Assembly: GCA_005784505.1 (NCBI GenBank)
Contig: VCAZ01000001.1
Location: forward strand, 4,511,597-4,575,596
DNA from: Bagarius yarrelli
Lineage: Eukaryota > Chordata > Actinopteri > Siluriformes > Sisoridae
DNA: 64,000 bases
Reading direction: 5' to 3'
The notes below the pieces were generated by a model. It saw only the letters and a list, made by a program, of their open reading frames with translations, ran no database searches and was not told the origin of the DNA. Shown in pieces: positions 23,352 to 33,848 of the stretch. Position 1 is the first letter of the stretch, and the number at the start of each line of letters is the position of its first letter. The translations under genes and the position numbers were made by a program.

Positions 23352-24655
23352 TTCTCAGCCAACCTTAAATATATATTCAGATTCAGAGTGGAGGTGGCAA
23401 AGTGCATATCCTTGCCTCTCATTCACTCCTGCTCAGTAAAGCTTTAATAAATTCCATTTGGCAAATACAGGATTGTGTGCCTGCAAACATGTTACGCTTG
23501 TTGCTGTAACTAGGTGAAAAGAGGGGGAAGAAAATCTTGTCTTAACACTATAAATATACATGCCCCACACATACTCTCTTCTAATAGGATTTATTATTAA
23601 GTGCTCTTTTTTTGCTCAGTTTGATGGTATATCAGAAGCCTTTGTTGGTCCTGATGTAGAACAAGTAGCACATAATTACTGGTTGATATTGTGGGGGTTT
23701 TTTTTGTGAGATGCGGTGTACAGCAGTGAACAGGGGATTAAGAGGGAGGCTCTTTAAAGCGACAACCCATTTCAGTGACCTGACCTCGGCTGAATTATAT
23801 GGCGATTTCTGTATCATACACAGAAAAGCGATTCAGTGAGAAAACAACACTAGTAGAGTTAACTGGTTATTGTACGACATAAAATTGTGATGTTTTTGAA
23901 AGCATGAATCAAGCGGAATAACGATATACTATACAGAGGCTTGGCAGATGATAGAGGATGCAATAATGTATGTTTCTCATTAAAGTTGTATTGATGTTGT
24001 TGATGCAGCCACTTTGTTAATATGCAGTGTTTTTTTTTCAGTGGTTTAATTAATTTCTCCTTTGTGACTATATAGTACACATTCTGCTGTCATCATCTCA
24101 TTAACGTTAAGTGGCATCATAATGATCAACTATAAAAAAAATAATAAAAAGCGAAAAGGCAACGTGACATTTCCTGCTATTTATTTATACCTCTTGTAAA
24201 TGATAGTTGATTTCCAGCTCTTCTAGCAGCTGCCATTTCCAGTTTCTCCCCCATTAAAACCAGTCCAGGATTTACTCTTTACATATTAACACATTCTTGC
24301 TGTAGTAAATTTTTAACCGTGTCCGGGTAAAAAAATAAATAAAAAATTATAGTCACCCCCAAAAAGTGTGGGTTTGTAATCCGGTTGTTTTTATGGAAAC
24401 AAAGTTTTGGCAAAAATAGCAGGTGGCAATCACCATCAGACAACATTCATTCTCACACACTGAAAGGAAGCTTTTATTGGATAGAGATGGGATCATCATT
24501 AGATAATCTTTAACAGCATGCTCTAATTAGAATCCTTATGATACAGTTTCATCCTGTAATTAGTGCAGATTGAGTGTTTTCTCTGCAGCTTATTAGTGTG
24601 AACACAGCTGTACAGCGAAATCTGTTCTTATTTGTCCTTCACTTTCAACTGAAAA

Positions 24656-24689
<34 letters not shown>

Positions 24690-24708
24690 TCGCACACATC
24701 CTCATCAG
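21926..24708 (+). other. foxp2: foxp2 intron between window exons 7 and 8
   Basis: Begins with a possible read-through tail (24 codons to TAA at 21998-22000). It also has complex sequence at 22000-22250, a TG/T-rich stretch at 22900-22955, a TA tract at 23018-23032 and CT tracts at 23305-23358 and 24657-24675. No exon or mobile element was recognised. Confidence 0.55.
23305..23358 (+). repeat. (CT)n microsatellite
   Basis: CT repeat with TTT interruptions in the foxp2 intron. The surrounding open frame, rich in Ser/Leu, is a composition artefact. Confidence 0.9.
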
Positions 24709-24919
24709 CTAAATCTAGTGTCAAGTATGACCATGTCGAAGAACCTGCCATCGGTGTCACCTCCAAATCTGCCCCAGACCCCAACCACCCCCACCACCCC
24801 TATCACACCACTGAGCCAGATGCCCCAGGTGCCCTCCGTCCTGAGCCCCGCCAGCGTGCCGAGCATGGGTGCCATGCGCAGACGCCACTCTGACAAGTAC
24901 TCCATGGCACTATCTTCAG
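24709..24919 (+). CDS. foxp2: foxp2 coding exon 8 of window (CtBP motif and Pro/Thr linker)
   Basis: 211 nt: seventy codons plus one base. The exon starts LNLVSSMTMSKNLPSVSPPN; with the Pro ending the previous exon it forms PLNLV, the motif through which FOXP1 and FOXP2 bind the CtBP corepressor. A Pro/Thr-rich linker (LPQTPTTPTTPITPLSQ) follows, then the basic RRRHSDKY. The acceptor is ctcatcag, preceded by CT and CA repeats; the donor is ttcag followed by gtaaat. Confidence 0.95.
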
Positions 24920-25041
24920 GTAAATACAATAAGCATTTTCAGCAATATGCTTATCTTCTGTTTGGATACACACTGATTTCTCCTGGTGCGCTGTTTGTTC
25001 CAATAAGTTGCAGCATCCAGATGAAGAAGCGTTTTATTTCA

Positions 25042-25084
<43 letters not shown>

Positions 25085-25581
25085 GCAAATGAGACAAATA
25101 TCATGCCGTGCAGTTGCTCAATTTTTTATTAATGTTAATTACAGTCAAATAGAGAAATTATACAAAATTCATCACATTTTGAATGAGTGTGTGTTAAGCT
25201 GTGTTTGCAAAAAAAAAAAAAAAAAAAAAAAAATCTACTCTTTTTGATGTTTATATTTACTGGTCTTGCATTGGGGGGGGGGGGGGTGGGGGGGGGGGGT
25301 AATGAAATATTCATATACATACAAAATATCTACACTATCTCTAATTTCACATGTGTGTTTATAGCTAAGATTTCTCCAGAGAGGGATTAATTAAAAATGC
25401 ATTTTGTTGGACATGTAAAATGATGATTTGATGTGTCCGCCCCCTTCTTCCTCTTCCTCACATTTTAATTTAAATGAACTCGAGATGAATTTGGTCCCTT
25501 GAGGAGTGAGTTAGCAATTTCTCTGTTATTAGTACATTTATTTATTCTAGACTTTTATTTATTTATTCACTTTTATTGCAG
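24920..25581 (+). other. foxp2: foxp2 intron between window exons 8 and 9
   Basis: Short intron carrying (CT)n at 25048-25078, an A run of about 23 at 25210-25232, and two G runs at 25273-25286 and 25288-25299. The rest is AT-rich with no exon. Confidence 0.6.
25273..25299 (+). repeat. Poly-G pair (G14-T-G12)
   Basis: Two long G runs split by a single T, about 40 bp after a poly-A run. The transcript strand is G-rich, so RNA G-quadruplex formation in the intron is possible. Run length may be unreliable in the assembly. Confidence 0.85.
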
Positions 25582-25658
25582 AAATAGCCCCAAACTATGA
25601 GTTTTATAAGAACGCCGATGTCAGACCGCCGTTCACATATGCAACGCTCATCAGGCAG
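25582..25658 (+). CDS. foxp2: foxp2 coding exon 9 of window (forkhead start)
   Basis: 77 nt complete Glu374, then encode [19 protein letters not shown] and ATLIRQ. The forkhead domain starts at [13 protein letters not shown] (helix 1). [20 protein letters not shown] is diagnostic for FOXP2: FOXP1 has [20 protein letters not shown] and FOXP4 [20 protein letters not shown]. The acceptor is ttattgcag and the donor cag followed by gtgagt. Confidence 0.97.
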
Positions 25659-25780
25659 GTGAGTGGAGAAATAAATTAGCTTTCCCTGATTAGATTAGAA
25701 TTAATTGCTGCCTGAATTAACAGTAGTCCAGGGTGAGAGTGGCTAAACGAGCTAATGCTCTTTGATGCTTCTCATTGCAG

Positions 25781-25882
25781 GCTATCATGGATTCGAAAGA
25801 CATGCAGTTAACACTCAATGAAATCTACAGCTGGTTTACGCGCACCTTTGCCTACTTTAGGCGCAATGCTGCCACTTGGAAG
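25781..25882 (+). CDS. foxp2: foxp2 coding exon 10 of window (forkhead helices)
   Basis: Thirty-four codons, phase 0: AIMDSKDMQLTLNEIYSWF then TRTFAYFRRNAATWK. This is the forkhead region around helix 2 and the domain-swap hinge; the FoxP-typical Ala in FAYF is present (non-P forkhead proteins usually have FPYY or similar). DSKDM replaces the ESSDR of mammals in the surface loop. The acceptor is ctcattgcag and the donor aag followed by gtaatg; the preceding intron is only 122 nt. Confidence 0.97.
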
Positions 25883-27930
25883 GTAATGTTGTCCTCCTTT
25901 CTTTTTTTTTTCTCCCCCTCGCAGCTTTTATTCTACTGCTTTCTCATTTAAGAAAGAGGTCCAGAATGGGCATTTATTTACTTGACATGGATACATTTGT
26001 ATCGCCCTCCCTTCTTTTTAACCTGACTATTGAAATGGCAAATTTCCTCGCTCTCTTTCTTTTTGGCTTTAAAAAAAATGACAAGTGAAAGAATAATTCG
26101 GCCTCTGATATCGTTTTCTAATTTGGTGCAATTAATAGCTGAGACTTGGTGGGGAGGTGTGCATTCTGACACGCTAATTACTACCCAGACACTCAATCAT
26201 CAGCACCTTTTGTTAGATGCAGTGTATTGCTCCTTCCTCTTTTTCTTTCTGTTTCTCTCGCTTTTTTCCTCAACCCCTCCTCACCCTCCCTCCACCCCCT
26301 CCCTGGCATATTATTGGTTAATTAGTTTGAAAGATGGCTGTTTGCCTTTCAGATGCAGTCTGTTTTTTTTCTTTTAGCTCCGTTGTTGGGTGGTTCTTTG
26401 TACACGCAATATCTCATGTATATACAGCAAAAAAAGAGAGGTTGGGGCCTGTCCGACACTAAGTAAATGCTGCTGTCACTATGGGAGCATTCTTTATTTA
26501 CTCAGACAAAGGCTCTCATTTGTATCCTTGTCCTAACAGCTACAATGTCTGCCTTTCTGTCTCGGGCAAGACAAGAAAAGAAATCTTCTTAGCCATCCTG
26601 TTTTGTTTTGTTGTCCTTTTTTTTTAGGCCCCGGTGGTGTTTTTTTAAACGATAAGATAAACTGGAAGAGTGTTACTTTATTTTATTCAATAGAATCTGC
26701 CAGCTTAAGTTTTAAAAAACCTTTTTCGCCAGAACACGTCTGCGACCTCTCTCATCAGCATGCTAAGCATCTTCCAGCTCTAGATTTAGCAAAGTGAATT
26801 AATTTGGATTTGGGAATGCTAATGATGCTGGCATATGATTACAGCTCCACAAGGGTGTGCAATAGTTCTCTGTATATGCAAGTATTTTACTGTATGTGGT
26901 GCTATACAGAACTAAAGACAGCTGCTTACTGCTTTATTCTCTGATCCTAAACACAAGCTACTAGTTACACCCCGCTGAAAACGATGTAAAGCAGTTTCTC
27001 TGTGCGCTCATATCCTTTACTTACCGATAAACAGACTCTATTAAATCTGTGTATGGGTGTTACAAATAAAGCCATGGATTGGTATTATATGGTCCTCTTC
27101 TTTTACAATAGCGGTGCTGAGATATTTACATTTTGAGCCTGGTTGTTCCTTTGTGCTGCCTCTACAAGGCTGGTCTGTGACGGGCTTGTCATTTGATTAA
27201 CTGAGAGAATTTTTAAAAAAGGAATGAAAGGTGATTTAATATCTCCGCTTGGTCTCATCAGCTCAGCTTGGGGATCCAGCTCTCAGCCCGGCAGCTTATT
27301 AGTTATAACTATATAGCATGCATAATAAAACTGCTCATTTGCTCATTAATATTAAAATTATCATATTCAGAGCCATGGGCATTAAGATCAATCAAATCCT
27401 GGGATTTTCAGGTCAGATGCGAGATCTGCTTATGAGGGGTTTTTTTTGTCCCCCGTCTTATAGAATTCCTTTCTTAGAGTAAATTCACTAAAACCCAGGC
27501 CTGAAATGAAACATTAAAAAACTGTAATATTAAAGCAAGGTTATTATTTGCCTTCTATTGCCCCACATTTTAATTAGATATGATTCTTTTATGATATAGG
27601 AGACCCCTCTTTTCAAGCACCCACCTTAATTATGCATTTAGATGTGTTTTAGGGTCTTTTTCATAATCCTGGTTATTTAAATAAAGGTATGTTCGCACAA
27701 ATAGATGTCAGGAGTGGCATGTGAGGTTCACGGCTAATTCAGAGACCTTTTGGATATTAATAGTAACCGTATATATATATATATATACATAGACATAGTT
27801 AAAGGCTGATTTTGATTTACTCCTAAATATTTAAAGATGGATATTGAAATGATTGATTTTTTTTATTTATGAATTTTCTGTAGTATTTATTATTTATTAA
27901 TACATCTAGGCATGTTTGTATGTGTTGTAG
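25883..27930 (+). other. foxp2: foxp2 intron between window exons 10 and 11
   Basis: Mostly unique sequence with T/C-rich patches at 25890-25925 and 26230-26310 and a short TA tract at about 27770-27787. The segment 27180-27440 resembles conserved non-coding DNA. No exon or mobile element was recognised. Confidence 0.55.
27180..27440 (+). promoter_or_regulatory. Candidate conserved non-coding element
   Basis: Repeat-free and of mixed composition, with tagcatgcataataaaac, ctcattaatattaaaat and gatcaatcaaatcctggg in close order, inside the intron between two forkhead exons. This is impression only; no alignment could be run. Confidence 0.25.
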
Positions 27931-28052
27931 AATGCAGTGCGCCACAACCTCAGTCTGCATAAGTGTTTTGTGCGGGTGGAGAATGTGAAGGGAGCAGTGT
28001 GGACAGTGGATGAGATGGAGTACCAGAAACGCAGATCTCAGAAGATAACAGG
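27931..28052 (+). CDS. foxp2: foxp2 coding exon 11 of window (forkhead recognition helix)
   Basis: 122 nt encode the DNA-recognition helix NAVRHNLSLHKCFVRVENVK, then GAVWTVDEMEYQKRRSQKIT, ending two bases into a Gly codon. Arg437 (cgc, 27940-27942) corresponds to human R553, mutated in inherited speech disorder, and is intact. The C-terminal QKRR is part of the nuclear localisation signal. The acceptor is tgttgtag; the donor is acagg followed by gtacag, next to a long T run in the intron. Confidence 0.97.
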
Positions 28053-28349
28053 GTACAGCTCTTTTTTTTTTTTTTTTTTTTTTTTCTTTTATGTCTCATA
28101 CGCTCGGCGGGTGTGATGAGCTACGCTGTAAATTAAATTAGCCTTGTATTAATTTAACCAGTCTATCTGGATTCTGTACTGTAGTAGTAATTAAACTCAT
28201 CTACACACTGGAGCTTTTTGCATTTTTGCATTGATTTTTTTTCTAAATTCAAGACTAGCTGAGAATCTGAGATATAATCTGAAAGATAATTTTTTACATT
28301 TGTAATGGACTGCAACGTTTTAATTGAAGGTGTGCTTTGTCTTGGTCAG
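28053..28349 (+). other. foxp2: foxp2 intron between window exons 11 and 12
   Basis: A 297-bp intron with a T run of about 27 just after the donor (28059-28085) and otherwise AT-rich sequence. Nothing else was recognised. Confidence 0.6.
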
Positions 28350-28419
28350 GAGCCCAACACTTGTGAAAAACCTGCCGCCCAGTCTGGGTTATGGAGCAGC
28401 TCTTAATGCGAGCCTGCAG
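28350..28419 (+). CDS. foxp2: foxp2 coding exon 12 of window
   Basis: 70 nt complete the Gly codon, then encode SPTLVKNLPPSLGYGAALNA and SLQ. SPTLVKN and GYGAALNASLQ are typical of FOXP2; FOXP1 has NPSLIKN and a divergent continuation. The acceptor is cttggtcag and the donor cag followed by gtgagc. The segment follows directly after the forkhead domain. Confidence 0.96.
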
Positions 28420-29164
28420 GTGAGCAGCAGGGTTACACACTCACACACTCCGAGAATAATGTGCAAGTCTGCGACTGAGCACCGAGTGACAGGATGTGCG
28501 TTCGGTGTCTGCCTCATTTACACAGTTTGTGTATCTCTATCTTTATTTCAGTAATTACAATCTAAACAGCAGCGGGATTCATTGGCCAGAGTTTGTGCCT
28601 ATATACAGTGTGTGTGTAAGAGTGTGATTGTTTGAGAGTGTGTGAGTGTATAAGAGCCAGGCTGGCATAAATAGGAATTAAAGTCTAGAAGGACACCATG
28701 TGGCAAAGGCAGGTAGCTTCTCTGCCAGGCCGGTTTTCTTCACCTGTGCTTCAGATTGATAGCAGTCTGTGCAAATGTAAGGGCATAAGCATTAATATTT
28801 ATCCCAGCTGTCATAAATGATTTGGTTTAATAATGTTGGTGCAGCGAGGCGCTCATGGCAAAATTTTTAAATATTAATTACTATATATAACTTTAATGTG
28901 CAGGAGGCAAAAATGTCAGGAGTTTTTTACTAGTTTCAGGTAAAGTTTTAAGCAGCTGTATAGTAATGTGAACGCATGATGTTTTTTTCCTTACTGCGCA
29001 TTTTAGGCCTGTTTGCCTTGTTACACTAGTTGTTTATGGACTGCACACACACTCTCAAACAGTCTCTTTGGTATTGTTTTTCTATGATGTTAAATTGTAC
29101 CCCGAAAATTAACTCATGATAGTTGTGTGATATTAAATTCCAACATATTTGAATGTGACTTTAG
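28420..29164 (+). other. foxp2: foxp2 intron between window exons 12 and 13
   Basis: Unique AT-rich intron with short TG runs near 28605-28650. 28690-28860 has mixed composition. No exon, repeat family or RNA gene was recognised. Confidence 0.55.
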
Positions 29165-29379
29165 GCTGCTCTGGCAGAGACCTCTTTGCCCTTGCTGGGT
29201 AACACAGGCTTAATGAACAGCAGCGCATCAGGTCTTATGGGTGCCAGTCCTCCAGGTTTGCACCACGGAAGCCCACCGATCCTTTTACAGAACAGCACCC
29301 ACGACGAGCTCAACGGCACCCTCGATCTCCTCGACACCAACGGTCACAGTAGCCCCGCCTACTCCCCACACACCCACAT
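29165..29379 (+). CDS. foxp2: foxp2 coding exon 13 of window
   Basis: 215 nt encode AALAETSLPLLGNTGLMNSS, ASGLM, a Pro/Gly/His-rich stretch (GASPPGLHHGSPPILLQ), then NSTHDELNGTLDLLDTNGHS and SPAYSPHTH. Compared with my recollection of mammalian FOXP2, which goes almost directly from SSGLLQ to AVHEDLNG, this exon carries about 17 extra residues in the middle. The acceptor is gactttag; the donor is cacat followed by gtaagt. Confidence 0.95.
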
Positions 29380-29548
29380 GTAAGTTAGTACCGTTACATT
29401 TATGCTATTTTGCAGATATTCTTGCCAAAATGTGCCTTATAAACGCTTGCTCACTTTTCTCTAAGATGTGTGTATTGTTATTGTATTGTTGCGCTATGTA
29501 AAAAAAAATTTAACTGAATTGAATTAACATTTAAAATTGTTTCTTAGA

Positions 29549-29770
29549 GCATTATTACATAAAAAAAATAGTTTTTTAAAGCATTATTAAATAAAAAATA
29601 GTTTTTTGAAGCATTATTACATAAAAAATAGTTTTTTGAAGCATTTTTACATAAAAAATAGTTTTTTGAAGCATTATAACATAAAAATAGTTTTTTAAAG
29701 CATTATTACATAAAAGAATAGTTTTTTAAAGCATTATTAAATAAAAAATAGTTTTTTGAAGCATTATTAC
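29549..29770 (+). repeat. 30-bp minisatellite with hairpin-forming units
   Basis: About seven and a half units of gcattattacataaaaaata followed by gttttttgaa, differing at a few bases (tttttaca, aaataaaa, ttttttaaa). Each unit contains aaaaaatagtttttt, an imperfect inverted repeat with a 3-base loop. No conserved repeats with varied spacers are present, so it is not CRISPR-like. Confidence 0.95.
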
Positions 29771-30590
29771 CATCAGAAACAGGAGTTAACACATTTACAC
29801 AAAAAGAGTAAATATCTTCATATCTCAAACAAAAGCATAAGTTATAAATATATATATTTTTATAGCTCTTTAAAATAAGGTAAGTAAAATAATAATTTAA
29901 TAGAAAACGAACTGTGAAATTGTGTGGAAATAATATTGATGCTAATAATAATCATATTGGATTTTAAGTTCTTTGCGTTCACATGCAACAGTTTTTTATT
30001 GTATTTCACACTTACAATGATTTTCTCAGATTCCTTAAAAATTCCAAGCTCAAATAAAGATTTAATACTTTAATGTTATATCGGTCAAGCCTTTTATTGT
30101 TAAAGCTAGTATTTCTTCTGCTGTGGGTACACCAGAGAATTCAAGTCTGACCCTGTGAAGTGTATAAGTGGATATAGCATGTATTTTATGTGGATATCAT
30201 ATCCCGATTTAAGTTTACATTTAATTCTCCAATTTTATCTTTCCACCTATTTTTAGGGACCGTCCCTATTACAGATTCCGTTTTAATTACTCCAAAGTCT
30301 GCATTGTAGGGGTTTAGATGTTATATTTTATGCACGACTGTTCTTATTAATATTTAGCAGCTAACTGTATCATTAATTACTTTAAAATCTTTGCCTTTCC
30401 ATCTTTTTTAATGGTGCAGGGAGAAAAAGAGGGAAAGCGAGCGAGCGGGCTGGTTAAACATTCATGCGCTGTGAGTTTGAGGAATGTGGATGTAGAGTAT
30501 GTGCTCTGCACTAATCAGTGATGTCATGCATGTCACTGCATCATGTTTACCGAGCCAAAGATAGGACACTTACCACTGTCACACATGCAG

Positions 30591-30625
<35 letters not shown>

Positions 30626-32082
30626 GTATTCGCCTATATACAAATGCAATCACACCTGGATATTCTGTTTGTTTGACTGTTTCCTTTTCTAATTACTGAC
30701 TGTCATTCAGGTGTGTGTATGTGTGTGTATGTGTGCGCACATCAGGTTAGAAAGTGGAGCAGAAGCATTAAGCGGGTAAATCCTGAAACCAGTCACAATC
30801 CAAGTATATTTATTCCCTCCAGTTATTTAACTTTTAACAATGAACATTTAAGTATCTCCTGTCTCTTTCTTCATCTCTCTCTCTCTTCCTCGTTCTCTAT
30901 TTCTCTCTTTCTCTCTCTCTCTTTCTCTCTGGTCTGAGAATAAACAGTAAGGCTGGCAGATGTTGTATCTTCTTTACATGACCACTACAAAATGGAAGAA
31001 TTGTGTTTTATAAGTGGCTTTTTTATGTGATTAATAATGAATAGGCCTTTCCTTAGAGAATAGAGTTGCGAAACACACTCACAGTGTTACATCAGGTGTG
31101 TAATATCTTAAAGTGTGCTGTGAAGAGAGAAAAAGAATAAATATGTAAAATATAGAATGAGGCAAAGTTCAATTTAGACAATTGTTTGCGATTGTATATC
31201 ATTCCAGTTAAATCGAAGAAAATTTTCCATTTTTTCTCTTCTTAAATATGCAGATATTGGGGTTGTTTATGAGGTCCTAATAAACAAACAGATACACACA
31301 GACTGGATCTGGTGCCAGCTCATGGCTCAGTGATTCAAGCTTCTTATTAATCATTAAATGACTCGTTCTGATGTCTTAATACAGTGGAGACAGGTCTAAA
31401 CGTTTTCTTCCCCCGCTCCAAGAAGACAAGTGTGTTACTGATTTCTAATAAATGCAAATGAAACCTGTAGGCCATGCTTCTTCACATGCAGGCTAAAGGC
31501 CTGTGTCGGGCTTAATGGCCAGTGCAGCGCTGCCCTGGCTGGGGATCATTTGTCTCCAGGTAATATCTTTAGGTCCATATCTGCCGGCTTGTTTGTTATG
31601 GCATGATAAATGTGAGCTTAGTGGCTTTAAAGAGCCAAGTATAAAGCTGAGGTTCAGGTCAATTTGAGGTTTTTATGGCCCCTATTCCACATTATATCGC
31701 TATAATGCATGTTTACAGACATGCTTACAGCATCTGTGTTGCTGTGTGGGTAGAAATAGTCGTAAGTGTAATTATAAATGAGCCACAATTGTACTATTAA
31801 GATGAGCTGCTGCTTTGTGTAAGAGGCAGTAGAAAGTGGTATCCCTGTTTGGAACTGAGTTCCATTATTTACTATAATAAGCAGCCATGAATTATAATAG
31901 TAATAGTATATCACTGAAAAAGGTCCTTTGTGTTAAATGATATCTGCTCGATGGTCATATGATAAACCCTGTGCTTCGGATGCTGGACCTCCTGCAGCAT
32001 CCCAAGCACATGTCCAAATCCTCTTTATCTGAAACCTGTGGTTATTGTGTTAAATTTTTACTACATCCACTGTAGATATAGA

Positions 32083-32260
32083 TTTACATTTACATTGCTG
32101 GCATTTGTCCTTATTTATCCAATTTTTATAAATAAGCAGTTGAGGGTTAATTGCCTTGCTCAGGGGCCCAGCAGCAGGAGCTTGGTGGTACTGGGAATTA
32201 AACCCACAATCTTTCGGTCGGCGGTCCAGCACCTTAACCACTGAGCTACCACTTCTGTAA
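32083..32260 (-). mobile_element. tRNA-derived SINE (family E), minus orientation
   Basis: Shows ttaattgccttgctcagggg, cccagcagcagg, cttggtggtactgggaatta, and ccagcaccttaaccactgag with ctaccac, in the same order as the copies at 13505, 53725 and 57598. It is diverged and intronic. Confidence 0.8.
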
Positions 32261-32528
32261 ATGGTGTTCATTAGTTGAGTGGCTAGTGGGGCCTTCAAAA
32301 CCATTTTTAACCTAGTCCCTTTTCTGACCCCCAGGTCTCAGTACACAACATATCTTCTTTTAAAAGTAACCATCATCTGAATGTTAATTTATTTGGCTAT
32401 GAATATTAAAGCGATCTGTACCTTTTAAAATTCCTTTTAAATTCAAAGTTCCCTCAGTCATTGATGAGCGCTGCCCAAGAGATGTCTGCCAGACATGTTC
32501 TAATACAGAGACTAGATGATAAGGTTTC

Positions 32529-32583
<55 letters not shown>

Positions 32584-33461
32584 GTCTGGCGGGATTTCCC
32601 GATGCATCCGACGTGTCAGAAATAATTAGGTTTTGTCAGATTTATCATGGTAGCACAAACCCCTTTCCCTGCAAAGGGCCCAGGATCATGTTAAGCCTTG
32701 TTTGTGTGTGACAGCGTTATTATTCTTGTTAGTAGACTCACTCTTAGTCTCTCCTCTCTCCACTTTTCTGTAGGGGAAGAGGGTTCTGGCTAACAGCATC
32801 ACTGTGAGTTTTTTTTTTTTTTTTTTCATTTCTCCCCACTCCAATTATTGACAGTCAGTAAAGATATTCATCCATCGGCAGTTAAAAACATGGATCATAG
32901 TGTCCGAACGAACTGACGGTCTGGGGTTGATTAATGGAAGAGCCTCGCTGCAGGTTCTCTTTCCTCTCAAGAAGTGCCACTGCAGCCTCTGCATATTAAC
33001 GAAGGCCTGCGCTTTCTATTAACAAGATAAAAAAGCTTCTCTCCCTCTTTGCTCCAGGGGCTAAGGGGATGAGAAATTCTCTATTATTTATAATGCGCTT
33101 GCTGCTTTTTTTCTAGCCAGGTGCCATCAGTAAACGTAAAGTATCAAACATATATTGCTCTTCATTTTTTGTACGAATGTTTTCATGTGTAGCAAACGTT
33201 AAAGAAAACAAACCCCATCTGGAAATCGTGTGTTAAATTTGTAATCAGTTTTCGAGTGTGTCTGTTAGTGTGTTGGAAAAAGATTCATTATACGATTCGC
33301 TACTTCACCGACAATAAGCACAATTTTTTTTTTATCTAAATAGGAAACATCATGATTTTAGATAGCTACAAATATTTTTCTGTCTCTTGACGTGATCATG
33401 TTGCTACTATAAAGCTTTTTAACGTTTTTAGATTTTTTTCATGTTAAATAGTAGCAGCTCG

Positions 33462-33645
33462 AGCGCAACCGCACATGTGGGTGCCGGCGCCGGGGTGTAG
33501 TGCCGGCTCCCGCATGCACGGTTGGGCTCCGGCAACCCGGGTTTGATTCCAGCTTGGCTCCTTTCTGGTCCCACCCCTTCCTGTTTTATCTCTCTGTCCT
33601 ATCAATGAAGGCAAATGCCCCAAAAAAAATATCTTTGAAAAAGTT
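33462..33645 (+). mobile_element. tRNA-derived SINE (family D) beside the last foxp2 exon
   Basis: A tRNA-like head with a box-B-like gggtttgattcc is followed by a shared tail, ttcctgtttta..tctgtcctatcaatgaaggcaaatgcccc. A second copy at 55262-55442 has the same head and tail order. The element ends about 58 bp before the acceptor of the last coding exon. Confidence 0.7.
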
Positions 33646-33703
33646 GCAGACCTATGTATGTATTGTGTGTATTAAATATTTACTATTTGTTCCTTTTTTT
33701 TAG

Positions 33704-33848
33704 GCTCCCAATTCATGTCAAGGAGGAGCCACTCAACATGGACGACGATGACTGTCCGATGTCACTGGTGACGACAGCCGATCACAGTCCAGACCTAGAT
33801 GATGACAGAGAGCTTGAGGAGGGTAACCTATCAGAGGACTTGGAGTAA
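33704..33848 (+). CDS. foxp2: foxp2 last coding exon (acidic C-terminus and stop)
   Basis: One base completes a Met codon; 47 codons follow, beginning LPIHVKEEPLNMDDDDCPMS and ending RELEEGNLSEDLE, then TAA at 33846-33848. VKEEP lies in a sumoylation-type context (known for FoxP proteins), and the acidic end is typical of FOXP2. The acceptor is ttccttttttttag. A tRNA-derived SINE ends only about 60 bp upstream of the acceptor. Confidence 0.96.

Larger units (their letters stand above)
29380..33703 (+). other. foxp2: foxp2 last intron
   Basis: Contains a 30-bp minisatellite (29549-29770), a CA tract (30593-30621), CT tracts (30875-30930, 32532-32582), a minus-strand SINE (32083-32260), a T run (32811-32827), and a plus-strand SINE of another family (33462-33645) next to the last exon. 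31380-31640 is repeat-free and could be conserved. No exon was recognised. Confidence 0.6.

Noticed and set aside
24574..25092. 172-codon open frame spanning foxp2 window exon 8
   Set aside because: Only 24709-24919 is exon. The frame upstream crosses CT/CA repeats and the acceptor, and downstream it crosses the gtaaat donor into a CT tract.
29549..29770. Regular 30-bp repeats that might suggest a CRISPR array
   Set aside because: Units are contiguous with no unique spacers, and the host is a vertebrate; it is a minisatellite.
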